DNA from: DASRCB01 sp035653295
GTDB lineage: Bacteria > Acidobacteriota > Terriglobia > Bryobacterales > Bryobacteraceae
Direction of reading: 5' to 3'
Assembly: GCA_035653295.1 (NCBI GenBank)
Contig: DASRCB010000066.1
Span: 1-5,913, forward strand
Length of the DNA: 5,913 nucleotides
Below are positions 1-5,429 of this stretch, piece by piece; within the stretch, counting starts at the first letter, position 1; every line of letters starts with the position of its first letter. The notes under the pieces were generated by a model. That model ran no database searches, had not been told where the DNA came from, and saw nothing but the letters and a program-made list of their open reading frames with translations. A program made the position numbers and the translations under genes.

Positions 1-1
1 T

Positions 2-94
2 TCGATTCGTTGTTCGTTGCGTAGTTTGCAACCGCTGGGCGTCTTAATCGGCGCTAAACGGGGCTCCTCTCCGGATCGGTACCGCAAGGGATAA
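2..94 (+). other. Open frame running in from the left edge; doubtful gene tail
   Basis: One frame is open from the left edge for 30 codons and ends at TAA 92-94. The residues are rich in Arg, Ser and Gly and match no family I know. It could be the C-terminus of a gene starting outside the window, because the stop lies only 2 bases before an ATG at 97 that has a good ribosome site. It could equally be chance, since the other two + frames close within 50 bases. The sequence to the left would settle it. Confidence 0.15.
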
Positions 95-96
95 CG

Positions 97-216
97 ATGC
101 GCATCCAATTAAACGACGAGGACAGCGTACAGGCAGTGAGCCGTAGTCCGGACAAGACGTTCCGGGTTGCGGCGAGTGCGTTGAATTGTGGTCCACCGGG
201 CGTCGCGTTCTATTAA
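97..216 (+). CDS. Possible 39-residue small protein, unknown
   Basis: The ATG at 97 follows AAGGGA at 86-91 with a 5-base spacer, which is the best Shine-Dalgarno match in the left part of the window. The frame runs 39 codons to TAA 214-216. The product begins MRIQLNDEDSVQAVS and contains no signal peptide, membrane segment or recognised motif. It could be a genuine small protein, the remaining head of a gene cut short by mutation, or a chance frame. The good ribosome site is the only positive evidence. No function is proposed. Confidence 0.25.
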   Translation: MRIQLNDEDSVQAVSRSPDKTFRVAASALNCGPPGVAFY

Positions 217-257
217 CAACGCGTCCGGTCAATCAGTGACGACGATAGAGCAGCCGG

Positions 258-292
258 GTCCGGCCCGCGCCACAAACGGCGCGGGCCCGGAT
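258..292. repeat. Strong GC-rich hairpin
   Basis: GGCCCGCGCC (262-271) pairs perfectly with GGCGCGGGCC (278-287) around the 6-base loop ACAAAC. Allowing C288 as a bulge, the stem extends by CC/GG, a T-A pair and a G-T wobble (258-261 with 289-292). There is no T-run on either side, so it is not a classical intrinsic terminator. It could end transcription of whatever lies to the left by a non-canonical route, be part of the repeat cluster that follows, or act as a structured leader of lpxD. Confidence 0.55.
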
Positions 293-348
293 CTGCAAAC
301 CCACGAACTTCAGGGATCAGTGTCTCTTTGTGTCTTGTCTCTTGTGGA

Positions 349-426
349 GCGGGCCTTTGGCCCGCGCGCCGACAGGCCGAAGGGCCTGCCCCCCATAGAG
401 CACGGCGTGCAAGCCAAAGGCTCGCA
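349..426. repeat. Three tandem hairpins, probable dispersed intergenic repeat
   Basis: Three short stem-loops follow one another. The first is GCGGGCC-TTT-GGCCCGC (349-365). The second is CAGGCC-GAAG-GGCCTG (373-388). The third is AGCC-AAA-GGCT (412-422), extended past one A-C mismatch by TGC/GCA (408-410 with 424-426). All three share a GCC-loop-GGC core with a loop of only 3-4 bases. The arrangement resembles the REP-like palindromic elements scattered between genes in some acidobacterial genomes, but that similarity is from memory. The array ends 33 bases before the lpxD ATG at 459, so it could lie in the lpxD 5' leader. Confidence 0.5.
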
Positions 427-458
427 TTACAAATGGGCGGGCGACATAAGCTTGTATC

Positions 459-1502
459 ATGTCGGGGGCAAAAATGCGCGTCGCCGAGATTGCGGCGTTT
501 CTGCGGGCAAGGTTTGAGGGAGACGGCGATGCGTCTATTGCCGGCGTGGCGCCGGTCGAGTCCGCGGGACCGAACGAGCTCTCGTTTGTCGGCAATCGCA
601 AAGCAGCGGCGGCCGCCATGCAATCCGGCGCGGGCTGTTTGCTCGTGAATGACGAGTTCCCGTCCGGACGTACGCTGATCCGGGCCGGCGACCCGCGCGC
701 GGCCTTCGCGCGCGTCATTGGGTTGCTGTATCCGCCGAAGAGGCCGCAGGCGGGGATACATGCGACGGCGGTGATTGGGCGCGACGCCGTGATTGCCGAG
801 TCCGCGTCGGTTGGACAGCATTGCGTCATCGGCGCCGGGGCGCGCATCGGTGACGACTGCGTTATCGGCGCTGGGTGCGTCATCGGCGAGCAGGTCGAGA
901 TTGGGCGAGGGTCCCTGCTGCACGCGAACGTGACCATCTATGACCGGGTGCGCGTGGGCGAGCGCGCGACCCTGCATTCCGGGTGCGTGCTTGGGGCGGA
1001 TGGATTCGGCTTCGCGCTGGCCGGCGATCACTACGAGAAGTTCCCGCAGATCGGCACCGTGGAGATCGGGGACGATGTGGAGATCGGGGCCAACTCCTGC
1101 GTGGATCGCGCCGCGCTCGGCGTCACTCGCATCGGCGACGGCACGAAGCTGGACAACATGGTGCACGTGGCGCATAACTGCAGCATCGGCCGGCACGTGG
1201 TTGTGGCGGCGCAGACCGGGTTTTCGGGCGGGGTCGTGGTAGAAGACTATGCGGTCATCGGCGGCCAGGTGGGGATTGGCGATAAGGCGCGGATCGAGTC
1301 GCGCGCCGTGCTGGGCTCGGGCTCCGGGGTGCTGACCTCGAAGATCGTCCGCCGGGGTCAGGTAGTGTGGGGCGTGCCGGCGCGACCCCTGAAGCAGTAC
1401 CTGGAGCAGCTTGCGGCGCTGGCGCGGCTGCCGGAACTGCGGGAGGAGATTCGCGAGCTGCGCCGCCGCCTCGATAACTCCGAATCATTGGGCAACAGGT
1501 AA
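459..1502 (+). CDS. lpxD: UDP-3-O-acylglucosamine N-acyltransferase LpxD
   Basis: LpxD transfers a hydroxyacyl chain from acyl carrier protein to the 2-amine of UDP-3-O-acylglucosamine, the third step of lipid A synthesis, in the cytoplasm. The product is 347 residues, close to the usual 340. The N-terminal substrate-binding domain is at about 1-98. A left-handed beta-helix of hexapeptide repeats (IG/VG every six residues, e.g. HCVIGAGARIGDDCVIGAG) spans about 100-300. A C-terminal alpha-helical segment rich in Leu, Arg and Glu follows at 312-343. The family motif GADGFGFA is at 179-186, and the catalytic His is H239 in VHVAHN. An in-frame ATG at 474 gives a 342-residue protein beginning MRVAEIAAFL and is preceded by GGGGG (464-468), whereas ATG 459 has no ribosome site; 474 may be the true start. 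The gene stands alone, without fabZ or lpxA beside it. Confidence 0.96.
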   Translation: MSGAKMRVAEIAAFLRARFEGDGDASIAGVAPVESAGPNELSFVGNRKAAAAAMQSGAGCLLVNDEFPSGRTLIRAGDPRAAFARVIGLLYPPKRPQAGIHATAVIGRDAVIAESASVGQHCVIGAGARIGDDCVIGAGCVIGEQVEIGRGSLLHANVTIYDRVRVGERATLHSGCVLGADGFGFALAGDHYEKFPQIGTVEIGDDVEIGANSCVDRAALGVTRIGDGTKLDNMVHVAHNCSIGRHVVVAAQTGFSGGVVVEDYAVIGGQVGIGDKARIESRAVLGSGSGVLTSKIVRRGQVVWGVPARPLKQYLEQLAALARLPELREEIRELRRRLDNSESLGNR

Positions 1503-1506
1503 GGAT
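1503..1506. other. Four-base gap between convergent genes
   Basis: The lpxD stop TAA (1500-1502) and the lipoprotein gene stop TGA (1507-1509, minus strand) leave only four bases between them. There is no room for an intrinsic terminator between the genes. Each transcript must either end inside, or read antisense into, the neighbouring gene. Confidence 0.9.
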
Positions 1507-2457
1507 TCACGGCGCGGTTGCTTCTACAGGGGCGCTGCGGGCGCTCTCGTTGCCCTTCTGATCGACGGCCGATATCGAATATCGATATCGCGTCCCGGAT
1601 TTCACCGCTTTGTCGCTGTACACCGGGGAGTCGGTCTCGGCCAGCTTCTCAAACGGACCATCGCCGGTTGCGCGCCAGACGATGTACCTGGCGAAATCGG
1701 GCTCGGTGTTGCGTTCCCAGGCGAGTTCGATGGCCGCGATGCCCGCGGTTGCGGTTACGCCCGCGGGTACGGCGGGTGGGAACACATCGACCGGCGTGAC
1801 TCCGGCGCGCTCCGACACCTCGCTCTCGGCCTTGTCGTGCAGGGCCTGCACGACATATTCGTAGTGCTTGCCGTACTCGGTGTTCCTGTCGATGAACGTA
1901 TCCGAGTTGGACTCGCCCACCTGCTGGGGAATCTTCGTATTCTCGTCGGTGCGGAAGATGCGGAACGAGGTTGCTCCGGGAGCGCGCCAGCTCACTTCGA
2001 CTCCCGCCGGCACGGGCTTCGCCGCGACGCCGGTGGGAGGCGGGACCGGCTGCTGCACCTGGAGGGTCACTTTGTTCGATGCCGCCGACTCGCGGCCCTT
2101 GCCCCCCGTGGTCCGCTCGGTAATGGTGACCTGCTGCCCGACGAGGCCGGAGACCGGGATCCTGGCATTCACGCGGCCAGGCTCGTCCGGCGGCGGCACG
2201 TCGATCGACTTGTCCGCTGGATCAAGGTGCAGTTCGATCGCCCGGATGCGCCGCAGCAGCGTTCCGTCGGTGGCGCGCGGCGCAATGGTGAAGCTGATCA
2301 GAATTACATCGCCGCGCTGCACCGCGGTGAGGTCGCCCACCGGGGCGGGGATCTGCGTCGACGGGTAAACCGGTTCGCCGACCTGCCCGCACGAGCACGC
2401 AAAGAAACATGACAGCACCGCGGCGCAGCAGCCGGTGTTGCGCGGCGACAGGATCAC
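1507..2457 (-). CDS. Fibronectin type III domain lipoprotein
   Basis: This 316-residue protein carries a short lipoprotein-type signal: Arg at 6, a hydrophobic stretch 10-20, then FFAC with C21 as the likely lipidated cysteine (C23 is an alternative), followed by a Gly/Pro-rich linker. Three beta-sandwich units follow: about 36-135, 137-222 and 225-316. The last two have clear fibronectin III features, namely P.GV.A......EL/VSW, then the YxYxVxAxD strand (HYEYVVQALHD, RYRYSISAVDQKGNES). It probably sits on a membrane facing the periplasm or outside and binds a protein or glycan; no catalytic motif is visible. The start is GTG, overlapping the hslU stop as GTGA, with no good ribosome site of its own, so translation is probably coupled to hslU. 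It is the last gene of the hslVU operon. Exact function is unknown. Confidence 0.85.
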   Translation of the reverse strand: MILSPRNTGCCAAVLSCFFACSCGQVGEPVYPSTQIPAPVGDLTAVQRGDVILISFTIAPRATDGTLLRRIRAIELHLDPADKSIDVPPPDEPGRVNARIPVSGLVGQQVTITERTTGGKGRESAASNKVTLQVQQPVPPPTGVAAKPVPAGVEVSWRAPGATSFRIFRTDENTKIPQQVGESNSDTFIDRNTEYGKHYEYVVQALHDKAESEVSERAGVTPVDVFPPAVPAGVTATAGIAAIELAWERNTEPDFARYIVWRATGDGPFEKLAETDSPVYSDKAVKSGTRYRYSISAVDQKGNESARSAPVEATAP

Positions 2458-3809
2458 AGGATGTACCGGGACAGATCCTGATCGCGAACGATGTCGGCGA
2501 GCTGTTTGCGAACGTAAGCGGCGTCGATGCGCACGGTTTTCCGGCGCAGATCGGGGCCGGCGAAGGAGATGTCTTCGAGCAGCTTCTCCATGATGGTGTG
2601 CAGGCGGCGGGCGCCGATGTTTTCCGAGCTTTCGTTCACCTGCGCGGCGAAGCGGGCCACTTCCTCCAGCGCGTCGTCGGTGAAGTTCAGCTTGATGCCC
2701 TCGGTATCGAGGAGCGCGACGTACTGCTTGACCAGGGCGTTGCGCGGCTCCTTCAGGATGCGGATGAAGTCCTCCTCGGTAAGGGACTTCAGCTCCACGC
2801 GGATGGGGAAACGGCCCTGTAGTTCGGGGATCAGATCGCTGGGCTTGGAGACGTGAAAGGCGCCGGCGGCGATGAACAGGATGTGATCGGTGCGCACGAA
2901 GCCGTGGCGCGTGTTGACGGTAGTGCCTTCGACGATGGGCAGGATGTCGCGCTGCACGCCCTCGCGGCTCACGTCCGGGCCGTGGCCCGATTCGCGGCCG
3001 GCGATCTTGTCGACTTCATCGAGGAAGATGATCCCGTTGCGTTCCACCCGTTCGAGGGCGACGCGGGTCACCTGATCCATGTCGATGAGCTTCTGTTCCT
3101 CTTCCTGGACCAGATACTCCATGGCCTCGGCGACGCGCATTTTGCGCTTCCGGGTGCGCTGGCCGAAGATGCCGGGCATGAGGTCCTTGAGATTGATGTC
3201 CATCTCCTCGACGCCCTGCTGGCTGGCGAGCTCGAGCGTGGGTCCGCGCTCTTTGACCTCGATTTCGACCATGCGGTCGTCGAGCTTGCCGGCGCGCAGG
3301 CGCTCCCGCAGTTTCTCGCGGGTGCGGTCGACGCTGTCGGACGGCTCGGGCTGAGGCGGCATGAGGAGGTCGAGGAGGCGCTCCTCGGCGTTGGTTTCGG
3401 CGCGGTCGGCGACCTCGTCCAGGCGCTCCTCGCGGACCATGTCGATGGCGATATCGACCAGGTCGCGGATCATCGATTCGACGTCGCGGCCGACGTAGCC
3501 CACTTCGGTGAACTTACTGGCTTCGACCTTGAGGAACGGCGAATTCGCGAGGCGCGCGAGGCGGCGCGCGATTTCGGTTTTGCCGCAGCCGGTGGGGCCC
3601 ATCATGAGGATGTTCTTGGGCATCACCTCTTCGGCCATTTCGGGGTCGAGCTTCTGGCGGCGAATGCGATTGCGCAGGGCGATGGCCACGGCGCGCTTGG
3701 CGTCGGCCTGACCGACGACGTACTTGTCCAGCTCGCCGACGATCTCGCGCGGGGTGAGCTCGTCGAGGAGCGGTGTGTCGTCGTTCTGACCGGGGAGATA
3801 GATAACCAT
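2454..3809 (-). CDS. hslU: HslU, ATPase/unfoldase of the HslUV protease
   Basis: HslU (ClpY) is the AAA+ hexamer that unfolds cytoplasmic substrates and threads them into the HslV chamber. The 451-residue product matches the family length. Visible elements in order are the N-terminal LTPREIV..LD.YVVGQ..AK (18-40), Walker A GPTGCGKT (71-78), the substrate-gripping pore loop GYVG (104-107), the inserted I-domain (about 115-245, charged and helical), Walker B IIFLDEVDK (260-268), the arginine-finger region ELQGRFPIRVEL (329-340), sensor 2 GARRL (399-403) and the C-terminal LSRYIL tail that docks into HslV on activation. All key residues are present. The ATG is 3 bases after the hslV stop. GAGGAG inside the end of hslV lies 12 bases upstream, a rather long spacing. 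The stop overlaps the next gene. Confidence 0.97.
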   Translation of the reverse strand: MVIYLPGQNDDTPLLDELTPREIVGELDKYVVGQADAKRAVAIALRNRIRRQKLDPEMAEEVMPKNILMMGPTGCGKTEIARRLARLANSPFLKVEASKFTEVGYVGRDVESMIRDLVDIAIDMVREERLDEVADRAETNAEERLLDLLMPPQPEPSDSVDRTREKLRERLRAGKLDDRMVEIEVKERGPTLELASQQGVEEMDINLKDLMPGIFGQRTRKRKMRVAEAMEYLVQEEEQKLIDMDQVTRVALERVERNGIIFLDEVDKIAGRESGHGPDVSREGVQRDILPIVEGTTVNTRHGFVRTDHILFIAAGAFHVSKPSDLIPELQGRFPIRVELKSLTEEDFIRILKEPRNALVKQYVALLDTEGIKLNFTDDALEEVARFAAQVNESSENIGARRLHTIMEKLLEDISFAGPDLRRKTVRIDAAYVRKQLADIVRDQDLSRYIL

Positions 3810-3812
3810 GAT

Positions 3813-4352
3813 TCAGCCCAGCTCCTCGAAGGTGAATTGCTCGTTGGTGTAGATGCAGATGCGCCCGGCGATGGCCATGGATTTCTCGACGATGTCGCGG
3901 GCGCTGAGCTTGGTGTTTTCCATCAGCGCGGTGGCCGCAGCCTTGGCGAACGGGCCGCCGGAGCCGATCGCGGCGATGTCATCGTCGGGCTCGATGACGT
4001 CGCCGTTTCCACTGACGATGTACGTTTTCTCCTGATCGGCGACGATCAGCAGGGCCTCGAGGTGGCGCAGGACGCGATCGGTGCGCCATTCCTTGGCCAG
4101 CTCGACGACGGCGCGGGGGAGATTGCCGTTGAACTGCTCCAGCTTGGTTTCGAAGCGGGCGAACAGCGAGAAGGCATCGGCGGTGGAACCTGCGAACCCG
4201 GCGAGGATGCGGTTCTGGTACAGGCGGCGGAGCTTACGGGCGGAGGCCTTGAGAACCTCCTGGCCGAAGGTGACCTGGCCGTCGCCGGCGATGACCACCT
4301 TGCCGTTGCGGCGGACGCAGAGGATCGTTGTGGAGTGGATTTTCTGCTTCAT
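3813..4352 (-). CDS. hslV: HslV, threonine peptidase of the HslUV protease
   Basis: HslV (ClpQ) forms the double-ring proteolytic core fed by HslU; it is an N-terminal-nucleophile peptidase related to proteasome beta subunits. From the ATG at 4350-4352 the protein is 179 residues, close to the family norm. A seven-residue propeptide MKQKIHS precedes T8, which becomes the nucleophile after self-cleavage (TTILCVRRNGKVVIAGDGQ). D24 in GDGQ and K40 correspond to Asp17 and Lys33 of the E. coli mature enzyme. GFAGSTADAF (52-61), ELAKEWRTDR (84-93) and AIGSGGP (128-134) are also conserved. The frame stays open upstream to an ATG at 4520, but the 56 extra residues look non-coding and would displace the catalytic Thr, so I reject that start. 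No strong ribosome site precedes 4352. It is the first gene of the hslV-hslU-lipoprotein operon. Confidence 0.96.
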   Translation of the reverse strand: MKQKIHSTTILCVRRNGKVVIAGDGQVTFGQEVLKASARKLRRLYQNRILAGFAGSTADAFSLFARFETKLEQFNGNLPRAVVELAKEWRTDRVLRHLEALLIVADQEKTYIVSGNGDVIEPDDDIAAIGSGGPFAKAAATALMENTKLSARDIVEKSMAIAGRICIYTNEQFTFEELG

Positions 4353-4409
4353 CAGACGAGTGGCTCGGGTCGGGAGCGGTGCGCTCAGAATGTCCGGAGT
4401 CCAGATCCC

Positions 4410-4439
4410 AGTGTAGCGGGGGCCGGCGGACCGGGTGCA
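4410..4439 (-). promoter_or_regulatory. Weak candidate promoter for the hslVU operon
   Basis: On the minus strand, TACACT (4410-4415) is a 4-of-6 match to the -10 consensus, with TGCACC (4434-4439) as a poor -35 at an 18-base spacing. Transcription would begin near 4403, giving a leader of about 50 bases before hslV. It is the most plausible -10 close to the hslV start, but the -35 is weak. I see no clear heat-shock sigma-32 promoter. Confidence 0.25.
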
Positions 4440-4741
4440 GGCGCGGCGCCGGGCGGGATATTCGTTTTTGGGATTAGGTTCCTTTGGCAAAATCTCCAGC
4501 GCGGATTGCGCGCCCAGCAAGGCTCATTTCGCTGGCCGCGCCGGGGCGCGGCGACGTGGCCGGAAACGGGATCGGGTTGGTTTCGCGAAGTCATAATTGA
4601 TGCGCTTCAGGGAGGGAATTGACGCTCGTATTTCGCCGTGGAGCGATGATCCTCCCAGGCCAGGATTGTATCCTCGACCGGCGAGATCGATTGTCGTTTG
4701 CAGCGCAAGTGAGTGGAACGATTGAATTGATGCAGAGGGCA

Positions 4742-4773
4742 GGTCACGTGACCGGCCCGAGCAGGCCGGGTCA
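4742..4773. promoter_or_regulatory. Palindrome and hairpin built from GGTCA units
   Basis: GGTCACGTGACC (4742-4753) is a perfect 12-bp palindrome. Its right arm is reused: TGACCGGCC (4749-4757) pairs with GGCCGGGTCA (4764-4773) around the loop CGAGCA, with a single extra base in one arm. GGTCA therefore occurs three times, with the middle copy inverted. This looks more like a protein-binding site or structured leader than a terminator, because no T-run follows on either strand. It lies about 390 bases from hslV and 170 bases before the small gene at 4945. Confidence 0.4.
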
Positions 4774-4930
4774 GGCGAACCGGTGAATAGGGGCTCCCAA
4801 AGGGCTTCGTGGCTACGAAGAACGAGTCGACTTCGGACGAGTAATCTGAGAATATGTGGACCCAGCCACTGGCACCAGCATGCCGACGACGGAAGAAATC
4901 ATTCACTACTCAACGGAGGGCACACACATC

Positions 4931-4948
4931 GTGCCGGCACGCCCATGA
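4931..4948 (+). other. Possible five-codon leader frame
   Basis: GGAGGG at 4915-4920 is a strong ribosome site. The only suitable start within reach is GTG at 4931 (10-base spacer), which opens a frame of only five codons and ends at TGA 4946-4948. That stop overlaps the ATG at 4945 of the next gene as ATGA. Ribosomes loaded at this site could re-initiate on the downstream gene, which has no ribosome site of its own. The overlap could also be coincidence. Confidence 0.25.
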
Positions 4949-5238
4949 CCAGCTGTGAACCATCAACAATGTTGCGCGTATCCATTCAACGCGCGCTGGT
5001 TGGCGAGGTCACTGACCGCCTGGAAGCGGTGACGTGCGGGTTGAAAGACAGGCTAATCGAAATCAGAGCCTATTTTCGGGGCGCAGTGAGTCAGCAGGAC
5101 ACGGATCGAATCCAGAGCATCGGAGCGGAGGTTATAGCCGATTTCCCGGAAGGGTACATGATTGAGGAGCATTCGCTGTCAGCCGATCAGTGCGAACCCC
5201 AGATGCTCGATTTCTGGGCGTTCCGCCGAACAACGTGA
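4945..5238 (+). CDS. Small orphan protein, immunity-like family of unknown function
   Basis: The 97-residue product is soluble, with no signal or membrane segment. Its pattern is RALVGEVTDRLEAV (16-29), then a strand ending in YFRG (43-46), SQQDTDRIQSIGAEVIADFP (49-68), then IEE (73-75) and a C-terminal strand ending FRR. This resembles a widespread family of roughly 85-100 residue proteins (consensus as I recall it: LLGEV..LRAV, YFDG, SEED, ATEVIADFP, IEE, VF.R) whose function is not established. Some sit next to polymorphic or Rhs toxins and may be immunity proteins. No toxin gene is visible here. ATG 4945 or ATG 4969 could be the start; 4969 gives 89 residues beginning MLRVSIQ, nearer the family length. 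The frame extends upstream to GTG 4783, but those residues look non-coding. Confidence 0.7.
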   Translation: MTSCEPSTMLRVSIQRALVGEVTDRLEAVTCGLKDRLIEIRAYFRGAVSQQDTDRIQSIGAEVIADFPEGYMIEEHSLSADQCEPQMLDFWAFRRTT

Positions 5239-5363
5239 ACAAAAGTGGGTCCTCGTTCGGAGCACCGGAACCATCGCCGCCCACCACTGAGGAAGGAGCG
5301 CAAAGACGCTCACCCGGCGCGCCGGAGCCGCTGTTTGGACGCCGCTGCCGACGAGTGAATTGA
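5235..5363 (+). CDS. Possible 42-residue small protein, unknown
   Basis: A GTG at 5235 overlaps the preceding gene's TGA as GTGA and opens a 42-codon frame ending at TGA 5361-5363. The product is hydrophilic, rich in Pro, Gly and Arg, and contains GAPEP twice (residues 9-13 and 28-32). Four of the five repeated codons differ only at the third base, which is what one expects of selected coding sequence. There is no clear ribosome site, so expression would depend on coupling. It is unrecognised and could be chance. Confidence 0.2.
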   Translation: MNKSGSSFGAPEPSPPTTEEGAQRRSPGAPEPLFGRRCRRVN

Positions 5364-5381
5364 TCAGGCGGACGACGACGC

Positions 5382-5405
5382 GGTCCCGAGCGTGCCGCCG
5401 GGACC
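5382..5405. repeat. Seven-bp inverted repeat
   Basis: GGTCCCG (5382-5388) pairs perfectly with CGGGACC (5399-5405) across a 10-base loop. It lies just upstream of the -10-like box of the miniprotein gene. No T-run follows. It could be an operator or a weak stem. Confidence 0.35.
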
Positions 5406-5420
5406 TGCGAGATGTAGAAT
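5392..5420 (+). promoter_or_regulatory. Candidate promoter for the miniprotein gene
   Basis: TAGAAT (5415-5420) matches the -10 consensus at five of six bases. GTGCCG (5392-5397), 17 bases upstream, matches the -35 at only three. A start near 5427 would leave about three bases before ATG 5430, so the transcript would be almost leaderless. The -35 overlaps the inverted repeat at 5382-5405. Confidence 0.35.
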
Positions 5421-5429
5421 ACCCCAGGA

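Larger units (their letters stand above)
1..458. other. Intergenic region upstream of lpxD
   Basis: No recognised gene lies in these 458 bases on either strand. Long minus-strand frames that cross it continue antisense through lpxD and have no family character. The contents are a doubtful frame entering from the left edge, a 39-codon frame with a ribosome site (97-216), one strong GC hairpin (258-292) and a triplet of hairpins (349-426). I see no convincing sigma-70 promoter for lpxD. The promoter may lie between the hairpins and the start codon or further upstream. Confidence 0.6.
4353..4944. other. Intergenic region between hslV and the small + strand gene
   Basis: This stretch of nearly 600 bases separates divergent genes and holds no recognised gene. 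The part from about 4620 to 4940 looks less GC-rich than the genes. Short frames exist (for example + strand 4601-4786, ending in a GTGA overlap with a longer frame opening at 4783, and a 99-codon minus frame), but their products are Arg/Ser/Pro-rich and match nothing. Visible structure includes the palindrome and hairpin at 4742-4773, a perfect stem CTTCGT-GGCT-ACGAAG (4805-4820), the 8-bp palindrome AGTCGACT (4825-4832) and a direct repeat ACGAGT (4822 and 4837). It may hold promoters for both sides and possibly decayed coding sequence. Confidence 0.6.

Noticed and set aside
213..1196. A 327-codon minus-strand frame opposite lpxD
   Set aside because: It is antisense to clear LpxD coding sequence and the product is Arg/Ala/His-rich without any family feature.
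1570..1590. Cluster of GATATC/ATCGAT palindromes suggesting an operator
   Set aside because: On the minus strand these bases encode the YRYSIS strand of the last fibronectin III domain; the repetition follows from alternating Tyr, Arg, Ser and Ile codons.
4353..4520. A longer HslV starting at 4520
   Set aside because: The 56 extra residues have no conservation pattern and would bury the threonine that must become N-terminal. The short MKQKIHS propeptide fits known HslV forms.
2853..4622. A 589-codon open frame on the + strand, opposite hslU and hslV
   Set aside because: It lies exactly antisense to two strongly conserved genes. Its product is a low-complexity mix of Asp, Gly, Ala, Val and Leu with no domain. 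Long antisense frames are common in GC-rich genes.
4607..4906. A 99-codon minus-strand frame upstream of hslV
   Set aside because: Its composition is irregular (many Arg, Ser, Pro, His), it has no recognisable motif, and other frames in the same stretch are equally open.
4783..4944. N-terminal extension of the small gene at 4945 back to GTG 4783
   Set aside because: The 54 residues are Arg/Ser/His-rich and unlike the family, whose members begin shortly before the LLGEV-type motif.
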